From assembly GCA_002422305.1 (NCBI GenBank), contig DIUG01000032.1, forward strand, positions 1 to 15,552: a stretch of DNA of 15,552 nucleotides, read 5' to 3'. Origin of the DNA: Patescibacteria group bacterium UBA6164. GTDB taxonomy: Bacteria > Patescibacteriota > Gracilibacteria > BD1-5 > UBA6164. Numbering within the stretch: the stretch's first letter is position 1; each line of letters starts with the position of its first letter. The position numbers and the translations under genes were made by a program. Below, one piece after another: positions 8,081 to 15,552 of the stretch. Under the pieces are notes generated by a model. The model was given only the letters and a program-made list of their open reading frames with translations, was not told where the DNA came from and searched no databases.

Positions 8081-9100
8081 ATGTTATACTTAATAGTGCC
8101 ATTATTATATAAAACTTCAAGTTTTAATGATATTTTTGAATGATTAAAAGAATCATTAATTAGTAAAAATATCATATTTGCAACAAATAAAATTAGTTAT
8201 AAAACTTTTAAATGATATTGAATAGAAAATCCTGATGAATATTTTAATCATGCTATTAATACTCAAAAATTTTTAATTAAAAATATTAAAAATTGAGATA
8301 AAATCATATTTTTAGATTTCTTTTTTCCTTGATTAGATTTAGTAAAATATTATTTTGAAAGAAACAATATTAATGTTAAAATGTTTAGTTTAATGCATTG
8401 AGCCTCATTTGTGCCTTGAGATATTTATTCTTGGAAATGGCTTAATAATTTTGAAAAATGATGGTTAGATATTTATGATAAAGTAATTATTCCTTCTAAA
8501 TTTTTTTTAAGCAATATTACCAATAATTGTGAATATAAATTAGATAAATTTGAAATTATTCCATGGTGAATTGATAAAAGTATAAAACCTATTTTTAATA
8601 ACAAAAAATATGATGTTATTTTTCCTCATAGATTTGATTATGATAAATGAATTTATGAATTTTATGAAATAGTAAAAAAATTACCTAAAATAAATTTTTT
8701 AATTACAAGTATTGATGAAGATAGAATTATTTCAACTTATCCTTCTGATCTAATTAATTTATTTTATGATTTTAAAAAACTACCTAATCTTACTATAAAA
8801 TGATTAGAAGATTGAGAAAAACATTTGCAAACTTTAAGAGAATCAAAACTTATTCTTTCTACAGCAAAACAAGAATGATTTTGATATTCAATCATGAAAT
8901 GAATACAATCATGAAATATTCCTATATTACCAAATAGATGTTGTTATCCAGAATTTTTTGATAATAATTTTTTATATAATGATATTAAGGAATGTTGTGA
9001 TTTTATAGATAAAAATTTAAAAAATTATCCAAATAACTATTTTGATATAAATAATAAATTTTCATTTGATAATATTATTAACTTTATAATTAATAACTAA
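8081..9100 (+). CDS. Glycosyltransferase, GT-B fold (GT4-like)
   Basis: 339 residues with no signal peptide. The acceptor half has LYLIVPLLYKTSSFNDIF at the start and a hydrophobic KIIFLDFFFPGLDL strand. IIPWGIDKS at about 163-171 is the usual linker before the donor-binding half. The signature ILSTAKQEGFGYSIMKGI (E265-G-F-G) followed by SGNIPILPNR is the EGFG-type nucleotide-sugar-binding region of GT4 enzymes. It should transfer a sugar from a nucleotide sugar to an acceptor. Its ATG directly abuts the TAA of the BpsA-like gene, so the two are co-translated; the acceptor might be the product of the cluster. Sugar and acceptor cannot be read from the sequence. Confidence 0.85.
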
Positions 9101-9104
9101 TATT

Positions 9105-9989
9105 ATGGAAGAATTATATGATATTCATACTCATTTATGAATTCAAAAAAATAATTTATATAACGATAATTTCTTTCCAAGAAAATTACAAATTCAAGAA
9201 CTCATAAATTCATATAATTGATTAATACAAAAAATAGTTACTTTTCCAATGCCTTGAACTAATATAAATAGTAGTGAATCTATACCTTATGAAGTTGAAA
9301 ATATTTATTTAATTCAAGAAATTGATAGATGAAATTTTAATAATATTATACTTCCATTTATATCTATACATCCTAGAATTAATGTTACAGAACAATTAGA
9401 AGTTATAGTAAGACTAATGAGAATTACAAAAATATACTGATTAAAATTCCATACTTTAGATACTTTATCATATATTGATAATTTCTTTAAAAATGATGAA
9501 ATTATAAATTTTTGTAAACAATATAAATTACCAATATTAATTCACTCTGCAAATTTTGATTGATTTGAAAATTGTAATAATATCTTCCATTTTGCTGAAA
9601 AATATAAAGATATAAATATATTAATTGCTCATATGATGTGATTTTCAAATATTTTTTTTGAAAGACTCAAAAATTATAAATATTGAAATTTATTTTTTGA
9701 TTGCTCTCCTTTTTTATGAATGTGTAAAATGTATGAAACATACAAAAATGAAAATTGTTTAAACCTAAATTATGCAAATCCAAAAGATGTATTATTATTT
9801 CTTTATAAAAATTTTCCAAATAGATTAATTTGTGGTTCAGATCAACCATTTTGAAAATTTAATATTGATAGTGATAATTATGTTGATTTTAGTATAAATG
9901 ATGAATTAAAACTTTTATTTTGATTACAAGAGAAAATAATATCACAAATTGCAAATAAAAATAGTAAAAATTTTTTATGAATAAAATAG
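9105..9989 (+). CDS. Metal-dependent amidohydrolase (TIM barrel)
   Basis: 294 residues. All metal-binding landmarks of the amidohydrolase_2 family are present: DIHTHLG with H8 and H10, GLKFHT with K114, LIHSA with H147, LIAHMMG with H176, and CGSDQPFG with catalytic D246. Such enzymes hydrolyse C-N bonds or decarboxylate aromatic acids. As the last gene of the cluster it could deacylate or open an intermediate, but that is a guess. The gene ends in TAG, one of few in the window that does; a terminator and the C-box region follow immediately. Spacing of four bases after the glycosyltransferase supports one operon. Confidence 0.88.
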
Positions 9990-9995
9990 TATAGA

Positions 9996-10021
9996 TATTT
10001 ATAGTCTGTAGATTTATAGTC
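9996..10021 (+). promoter_or_regulatory. C-box operator of the restriction-modification system
   Basis: Two 11-mers, TATTTATAGTC (9996-10006) and GATTTATAGTC (10011-10021), are separated by TGTA. This resembles the tandem GACTnATAGTC-TGTA-GACTnATAGTC operators bound by controller proteins of PvuII-type systems. It covers the -35 area of the controller gene, as in known systems, where the C protein first activates and then represses its own operon. Confidence 0.75.
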
Positions 10022-10036
10022 ATCATTTAATATAAT
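10007..10036 (+). promoter_or_regulatory. Predicted promoter of the controller gene
   Basis: TATAAT at 10031-10036 followed by G is a good -10. The -35 position (TGTAGA, 10007-10012, 18-base spacer) is poor, which suits an activator-dependent promoter with the C-box over it. Expected start is about 30 bases before the ATG at 10072. Confidence 0.6.
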
Positions 10037-10052
10037 GGTGACTATATTTTTT
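10015..10052 (+). terminator. Intrinsic terminator after the amidohydrolase gene
   Basis: TATAGTCATCAT (10015-10026) pairs with ATGGTGACTATA (10035-10046), 12 bp with one G-T wobble and an 8-base loop, followed by six T. It should stop transcription of the central cluster. It physically overlaps the right C-box half and the -10 of the next promoter, a compact arrangement. Confidence 0.75.
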
Positions 10053-10071
10053 ATATTTAAAAATTAAAAAT

Positions 10072-10272
10072 ATGAATATTAAATCAAAGTTTTGAGATAG
10101 AGTAAGAGATTTAAGAAAAAAACAAGGTTTATCTCAAGAAAAATTAGCTGAAAAATGCAAATTACATAGGACATATATTTGAATAATTGAAAGATGAGAA
10201 AAAAATGTTTGTCTTGAAAATATTGAAATATTAGCAATAGCTTTAGAAGTTGAAATAAAAGATTTATTTTAG
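10072..10272 (+). CDS. Restriction-modification controller (C) protein, XRE family
   Basis: 66 residues, a single helix-turn-helix domain with the features of C proteins: FGDRVRDLRKKQGLSQEKLAE, then LHRTYIGIIERGEKNV (recognition helix; glycines from TGA), then LENIEILAIALEVEIKDLF. C proteins dimerise, bind the C-box and delay endonuclease expression until the methylase has protected the host DNA. The C-box lies just upstream and the endonuclease and methylase genes follow, which makes the call strong. The gene ends with TAG followed at once by TAA. Confidence 0.88.
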
Positions 10273-10286
10273 TAATTTTTTAAAAA

Positions 10287-11353
10287 ATGGATTCTAAGAG
10301 TAAAAAACTTATTTATGATATTATTACTGATTCTAAATTATCAGCATTAGAAAAATATAGTAAAATTAAGGAATTATTTCCAAATTATTTAGAGATTATA
10401 GATGAAAAGAAAGCAATTTATGAAAAAATTGAATGAATCTTCCATGATGGATTATGAACTTATTTTTAGCTTCTTTTGTTTGATAAAATTAATGAATTAT
10501 ATTCTTTATGATTAGAAGAAACTTATAAACAAGCTACTATTTGAAAAATGAATCATTGAATAGAGTTGTATAATATTTTCTTTGCAAATAATGAGTATAA
10601 AGTAGATTTTAAACAAGAAATTTATAATATTGAAAAATGAGCTTTTTTTTCGTTTGAAAAAATTAAAGAAAAAATTTGAGATGAAAAAATTAAACATTTG
10701 ACTCATTCGTCGCAAGATTATTCAAATTGAAATGCAAGAGATATTTATATTACTCTAGAATCTGGTGAAGAGTTAAATTTTAGTTTAAAAACAGATAAAT
10801 CTTGAAAAGTAGCTATATCAGATTGACAAACTTCAAAGGTTTTTGAGAAAGTTTATAATAGATATTTTAACTTATCATCTGAAGATTATGAAAACTTGAA
10901 ATTAGAATTATTTAAAACTACTGATGAAAAAATTATTTTTGATTATTTTCAAAATATAGCACTACTTACTCAGGTTGTGTTAATAAGACAATTTGATTTA
11001 GAAGATGTAGAAATTAATAACTTTAAAACTGCTAAAATAAAAAATGCTAAGACTTTAGAATATTTTATAGATCAATTGAAAATTCATAAAAATTGAAAGG
11101 ATAATGCATCAGTTTTATTTGTTGATAGATTAAGTTGAGAAGTATGATTTGAAAGTATTTTAGATGATATATTTGATATTAATATAGAAATTTTTCTTTT
11201 ACTCCAACAACTCCAAGAAGCTATAAATATAATTCTGAGCCTTGAATAAAATATAAATGAAAAACTTTTATATCTTTTCAAACAAAACATAAAAGAGGAA
11301 AGAATCCAAGTTATAAATTTCAAGATATTACTATAAGACTAAGATCAAAATAA
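10287..11353 (+). pseudogene. Broken type II restriction endonuclease gene
   Basis: The frame opens at ATG 10287, is interrupted by TAG at codon 61 (10467-10469), and continues openly to TAA 11247-11249. The last part of the protein is instead in another frame: TPTTPRSYKYNSEPG, then ISFQTKHKRGKNPSYKF, to TAA 11351-11353. Restoring one lost T in the T run at 11191-11195 joins the two parts. Residues 152-168 hold a possible PD-(D/E)XK core, D152 in ARDIYITL and S-L-K at 166-168. Position between a C protein and a methylase identifies it as the endonuclease; its family and recognition site were not recognised. With two lesions it is most likely inactive. Confidence 0.75.
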
Positions 11354-11415
11354 ACTTGATTTTAATTATATTTTGAATACTATAAGTATCAATTAAATAA
11401 CTTAAAAATAATTAT

Positions 11416-12483
11416 ATGAATTACATAGGATCAAAAAAATCTCTGTTAGAGTTTATTGAAAAATCTATAGCAAAAGTAGTAAAAGAAAATGATTATAAAT
11501 TTTCTGATCTTTTTGCTGGAACTGGGATAGTGTGAAGATATTTTAAAGAAAAAGGACATAGTGTTATTGCTAATGATTTACAATATTATAGTTATGTTAT
11601 AAATAAAAATTATATAGAGAATCATCAACCATTAGAGTTTAAATGATTATTTACTATTCTTGATAATATAGAAAACATTGAAGTATTAGAAAAAAAGGAT
11701 TTAATATTAAATTATTTGGATTCACTGAAAGGTAAAAAATGATTTATTTATAAAAATTATTCAACTTGATGAACTAAATGACAAGAACATGAAAGGTTGT
11801 ATTTTTCTGATGAAAATGCAATGAAATGTGATGCTATTAGAACACAAATAGAAGATTGGAAAAAGTCAGAATTAATTAATGAAAATGAATATTATTTTTT
11901 ACTTACTAGTTTGCTTGAAAATATAGACAAAGTTGCAAATACTGCTTCTGTTTATTGAGTATTTTTAAAGAAATTAAAAAAATCTGCACAAAATTTAATG
12001 ATGTTAAAACCTGCAAATTTCTTCTTAAATGATCATGAACATAAAGTTTATAATTCAGATGTAAATGAACTAATAAAAAACACTTCACATGATGTTGTTT
12101 ATCTAGATCCACCATATAATGAAAGACAATATAGTGCAAATTATCATGTACTTGAAACAATAGCAAAATATGATAGTCCTGAAATAAGAGGTAAGACTTG
12201 AATGAGAGATTATTCAGAGCAAAAATCACTTTATTGTAAAAAAACAGAAGTAAAAAACTCATTTAGAGAATTAATTCAAAATATAGATGCTAAATATGTA
12301 TTTTTAAGCTACAATTGTGATGGTTTAATGAGTTTTAATGATATTAAGGAAGTTATGTCAGAAAGATGAGAATATTGAGTTTTTACGAAAGAATATAGAA
12401 GATTTAAAGCTGATAAAACTGAATCAAGAAATCATAAAAAGGATAGTGTAACTGAATATTTACACTATGTTGTTATAAAATAA
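11416..12483 (+). CDS. DNA adenine methyltransferase of the restriction-modification system (D12-like)
   Basis: 355 residues. The N-terminus has the D12-class start MNYIGSKKSLLEFI, then SAM motif I DLFAGTG at residues 31-37, a GHSVIANDLQ acidic-loop motif, and the catalytic DPPYN at 231-235, typical of N6-adenine methylases. FLSYNCDGLMSF and KEYRRFKADK are characteristic late segments of this class. It should protect the recognition site of the neighbouring endonuclease. Unlike that gene it is intact, which is expected because loss of the methylase before the endonuclease would be lethal. An orphaned methylase can go on marking the genome. Confidence 0.9.
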
Positions 12484-12497
12484 TTATTTTAAAATAT

Positions 12498-13538
12498 ATG
12501 TGAAACAAAGAGTTGGTATTAAATAAAAATATTACTGAAAAAGAAATTGAAGAGATTTTTTGATGAGAAGAAGAAATTGTTAAATATACAGCTAAAAAAG
12601 TATTGCCTATTGTTAAGAAAATTCCTATTTTAAAACAATGAATAGCTGTATTATGAGTTATGAAAGATTGGTCACTAATGAAAAGAAAAATAGTTCAATA
12701 TGAACAAAAAATTAACCAACTTTCAGATGAATTGGAAAAATTAAATCAACAAGAAAAGTTAAATTATAATTTTATTAATACCGAAGAGTTTATAAATAAT
12801 ACTTTATATTTAACGGAATGAATAGAAAGGACTTATGAAGAAGATCAAATTGATAATTTAAGAAGAGCATATATAAATTTATTGAAAGAAGAAAATGCAG
12901 AAATAAATTTAAAATCTAAATATATGGAAATTTCTTCAAAAATTACACCTTTCCATATTTCTATATTAGAAGAAATTGTTAAAATTTTCGATGATTTATA
13001 TTGAAAAGAAGATAAAATAACAGCAAAATGAAAATGAGTAACTATACAATGAGCATCAAGAGAATTATTAAAAAAGACTAAATTAAATATATCAGATATT
13101 TCTTATTTAATAAGAGATTTAGAAAAATATAATTTAATTACTACTGAAAATTGAAATTGAGATCAATATAAATGAATTTTGAAACCTGAAGAATTAATAG
13201 TAAATGATAACTTATGATTAACTAAAGAAGAAATTATTCAAGAAATTCAAAACCAATGATTCTTAGATAATGATTTTAAAATAACTCAAAAATTTACTAA
13301 TTTATCTAAGGAAAATAAATTAGAAGATTTTAGTATTGATGAAAAATTTAAAGATATAAAAATAGAACTATATAACTTATTATTTCAAAGAAATATAAAT
13401 TATTTAATGTTAAATGAATCAAAAGTTGATGAATATATTGATAAAACATTAATTTCAAAACCAACATGATTTTGAATTAAATTTTTGGATGTAGTTACTA
13501 AAGAACCAATACAAAATAATAATGATACCAATGGATAA
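12498..13538 (+). CDS. Coiled-coil/winged-helix protein of unknown function
   Basis: 346 residues from ATG 12498; the second codon is TGA (Gly), so standard-code callers miss this start. A short mildly hydrophobic segment around KQGIAVLGVMKDW (about 45-58) is followed by a predicted coiled coil (about 62-95, IVQYEQKINQLSDELEKLNQQ). Residues 110-160 (RRAYINLLKEENAEIN.. ITPFHISILEEI) loosely resemble DUF4393-type proteins. A winged-helix-like part follows at about 185-225 (ASRELLKKTKLNISDISYLIRDLEKYNLI). It sits 14 bases after the methylase, so it may be an accessory or defence gene carried with the restriction system. The family assignment is weak. Confidence 0.7.
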
Positions 13539-14075
13539 AGAACTAAATCTCCTAAAAACCATAAAATCTAACTACTCATCAAAAGAAGTAGAACAAGAAG
13601 CAAGAGAAAAATATAGTATTCTCACTTTCTTGAACTACCTTCAAATTCATATTTGTATAACATCATTTGAGATACTTTCGAAATAGATGAAGCAATAATG
13701 AGTAAAAAGCAAAAAATATCTTTTGATAAATTTTTAATTTCATATTTTTACATCTGATTTATTGATATAGAATGAGTAACTTTTAAAGATAATAATCCAG
13801 TATTTAAAATAAAAATACTTTCAAAATTATGAGATATTTTAGAAGAAATAGAAAATACAAGAGCTATAATCCTAGATAAACTATTTGATGAAGCATACAA
13901 AGAAATAAGGATCAGAAAAAAGAACTGAGAACCACACTTACTAGAGGGAAGTCTAGAGTTTGAATGAGATGAAAATAAGTTTGTAGAGTTAAGAAAGAAA
14001 TATCCAAATTCAGAGATAAATACCAAAAACTACAAAGGAAAAACTCAAAAAATATGAGATAAGAGAAAAACTTAG
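13531..14075 (+). pseudogene. Frameshifted gene of unknown function
   Basis: ATG 13531 overlaps the end of the preceding gene (ATGGATAA), suggesting translational coupling. The frame stops at TAG 13684-13686 after 51 codons, but another frame, open from 13617, carries on to TAG 14073-14075 with clear protein-like sequence (IGDTFEIDEAIMSKKQK, ILEEIENTRAIILDKLFDEA, HLLEGSLEFEGDE). A one-base loss between 13617 and 13686 explains both, giving an original protein of about 180 residues, helical and charged. Codon choice here (more CTA, CTC and ATC) is closer to the recombinase than to the metabolic genes, hinting at a mobile-element origin. No family recognised. Confidence 0.55.
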
Positions 14076-14198
14076 GCTTGATAATTCAGATAAATAAATA
14101 TAATACACTTATATCTTATGAAATACTAAGATCCAAATACAGTGATAGAAAGAGCCGTTTTTGAAATATAAAATAGGATTTCTACGAACTGTTAATCA

Positions 14199-14327
14199 AT
14201 GCTTACAAATGAGCAAATCAGAAAAGCACTATGAGAGAGCTTTTCACACCTAACAGAACAAGAAGTTGAGCAATTGGGAATCCAAATGCTTAATTTTTGG
14301 TCGATGATTTTGGAAGAAGAGGTTTAA
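14199..14327 (+). CDS. Small helical protein next to the serine recombinase
   Basis: 42 residues, MLTNEQIRKALGESFSHLTE followed by QEVEQLGIQMLNFWSMILEEEV; an in-frame TAA lies two codons before the ATG, fixing the start. One TGA encodes the Gly of ALGES. The pattern suggests two amphipathic helices. It ends in a terminator whose arms overlap its last codons, and the recombinase has its own promoter, so this is a separate transcription unit. Small genes of this kind often accompany recombinases on mobile elements; the function is unknown. Confidence 0.55.
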
Positions 14328-14339
14328 TAGCCTCTTTTT
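14316..14339 (+). terminator. Intrinsic terminator after the small ORF
   Basis: GAAGAGG (14316-14322) pairs with CCTCTTT (14331-14337) around an 8-base loop, the last pair a G-T, and T continues to 14339. The stem includes the final codons of the 42-residue ORF. Confidence 0.65.
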
Positions 14340-14341
14340 CA

Positions 14342-14370
14342 TTGGATATTTTATCAACTATAGTTATACT
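14342..14370 (+). promoter_or_regulatory. Predicted promoter of the serine recombinase
   Basis: TTGGAT (14342-14347) and TATACT (14365-14370) are separated by exactly 17 bases and lie directly after a terminator and 40 bases before the ATG at 14411. Confidence 0.55.
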
Positions 14371-14410
14371 AATAGATACAAATATAATTACATTATTTTT
14401 AAAAGAAAAT

Positions 14411-15552
14411 ATGAGAGAAACAGCAATAATATACTGTAGAAAGTCTACAGATAGAGAAGATAGGCAAACTAACTCACTTGAACATCAACTCAACAATTGT
14501 AGAAGATCAGCTGAAAACAATTGATTGATAGTTCTTGATGAAATTCAAGAAAGTGTAATTGCAAAAACATGATGAAAAAGAGCTTGATTTAATAGGATGA
14601 TACAAGAGTATAACAAATGAAGAGTGGATTATATCATCATTGATGAAACCAAAAGACTTGCAAGAAATATAATGGATTCAGCTCTTGTAATATGACTTCT
14701 AGATAATAATCAACTTAAATGAATTATCACAACTGACAAGAAATTTGAAGCATGTGATATATCTTCAAAATTTATGCTTTTATTAGAACTTTGAATATCT
14801 AAAATGGATAATGAACATAGAAGTAAGGATATAAAAGCAAAAATGATAACAGCACTTCATAGATGACAATGGTTATCAAAAGCAACTTTTTGATATGAAA
14901 ATGTATGACCTAAGTGAAAAAGAGATGTAAAAGTGGTAGAGGAAGAAGCAAAACTTGTTTTAAATGCTTTTATAATGAGAAGCCAAAATAGAACACTTCA
15001 AGAAATATCTGACTTCCTAGAAGAAAAAACAAGTAAAAAATGGAATTGAGAAAGAGTATCAAAAATGCTTACAAATACAAAATACTACTGATTACAAAAA
15101 TTTTGATGAGAAGAAGCCTTACTCAATAGTCCTTGATATAGACCAATTGTATCAAAGGAGCTTTTTGATAAGGTAAACAAGGTTACAAGAACTATTCCAT
15201 ACCAAAAACATGAATCACTTCCTAGATATTTTTCAAATTTACTCAAAGATACTGAATGAAATAATCTTTATGTGTATAAAACAAAATGACATATTTACTA
15301 TCACTCAGGTCAAAATACATCTTATAAAATAAATATTAGCCAAAAACAGATTTTTGAAGAAGTAGAAAAATATATTGATAACTATAACTTCCCAAAACCT
15401 TTTATAGCTCTATCAAAAGCAACTCTGAAAGAATATTACAAAGATAAGGTAAGTATGAGAGAAACTGATATGAGAAAAACAAAAAAAGAACTATCACAAG
15501 TAGAAGAAAGACTATCGAGCTTACTTGAAACTTGCCTTCAAGAAACTTTTTA
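14411..15552 (+). CDS. Large serine recombinase (resolvase/integrase), 3'-truncated by window edge
   Basis: 380 residues are visible and the frame is still open at the window end. The N-terminal catalytic domain begins AIIYCRKSTDREDRQ with nucleophile S12, then SLEHQ, the VDYIIIDETKRLARN motif holding the conserved DExxRLxR arginines, and a long E helix (SKMDNEHRSKDIKAKM). The central recombinase domain (GWLSKATFGYENVGPK.., LQEISDFLEEKTSKKWN) follows, then a coiled-coil end. The usual CxxC zinc ribbon is not evident in the visible part; the stretch around NNLYVYKTKGHIYYHSG occupies its place without cysteines. It would integrate or excise a mobile element. Starting at ATG 14411 gives the normal N-terminus; the longer open frame from 14297 overlaps the promoter and terminator. 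Confidence 0.93.

Noticed and set aside
11187..11200. Programmed -1 frameshift site in the endonuclease gene
   Set aside because: The T run has no proper X XXY YYZ heptamer in the zero frame, and the gene also carries a TAG, so simple decay fits better.
11906..12262. 118-codon minus-strand open frame opposite the adenine methylase
   Set aside because: The + strand carries intact methylase motifs across the whole stretch; the minus frame has no recognisable features.
13748..14026. Minus-strand open frame of 92 codons
   Set aside because: It overlaps the charged, helix-like + strand frame of the frameshifted gene; its serine- and isoleucine-rich translation is typical of an antisense shadow.
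14297..14410. Longer N-terminus for the serine recombinase from TTG 14297
   Set aside because: It would run through the small ORF's terminator and the predicted promoter, and serine recombinases begin right at the catalytic strand found after ATG 14411.
1..15552. CRISPR array, tRNA or rRNA genes
   Set aside because: No regularly spaced repeats, cloverleaf with CCA-type end, or rRNA-like sequence was seen on either strand.

Overview
The window comes from an extremely AT-rich bacterium that reads UGA as a sense codon. In almost every gene, TGA falls where conserved glycines belong: the peroxiredoxin TPGC motif, the methylase DPFLGS motif, the GNAT QGKGVG loop and the EGFG loop of the glycosyltransferase. 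The usual terminal codon is TAA. This is genetic code 25, known from Candidatus Gracilibacteria and Absconditabacteria (SR1). A standard-code search therefore finds almost nothing; all calls here use UGA = Gly. Starts lack Shine-Dalgarno sequences and sit behind A/T-only leaders.

Left region (1-3545): the 3' end of a polysaccharide deacetylase; a Fur/PerR-like regulator (TTG start) paired with a Bcp/PrxQ peroxiredoxin; a short non-coding stretch with several hairpins; a three-helix membrane protein of unknown function; and a small convergent membrane protein sharing a bidirectional terminator with it.

Middle non-coding region (3546-4428): a gene relic, a possible structured RNA ending in a terminator, an inverted-repeat element, a small XRE regulator, and a leader with mutually exclusive hairpins resembling an attenuator.

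Central cluster (4429-9989): seven tightly packed + strand genes, probably one operon: an amino-type DNA methyltransferase, a radical SAM/SPASM enzyme, S-adenosylmethionine decarboxylase (SpeD), a GNAT acetyltransferase, a branched-polyamine synthase (BpsA) homologue interrupted by one in-frame TAG, a GT-B glycosyltransferase and a metal-dependent amidohydrolase. SpeD makes decarboxylated SAM, the aminopropyl donor that BpsA-type enzymes use, so the cluster looks like a pathway for an unusual polyamine or polyamine conjugate. That product is an inference; the combination is the most novel-looking part of the window.

Restriction-modification region (9996-12483): a C-box operator, a controller (C) protein, a restriction endonuclease gene broken by an in-frame TAG and a frameshift, and an intact D12-like adenine methylase. 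This is a decaying controller-regulated type II system that keeps its methylase.

Right region (12484-15552): a coiled-coil/winged-helix protein of unknown function, translationally coupled to a frameshifted gene, a 42-residue small ORF with its own terminator, and a large serine recombinase running off the window. This looks like an integrated mobile element, and it also uses UGA = Gly.
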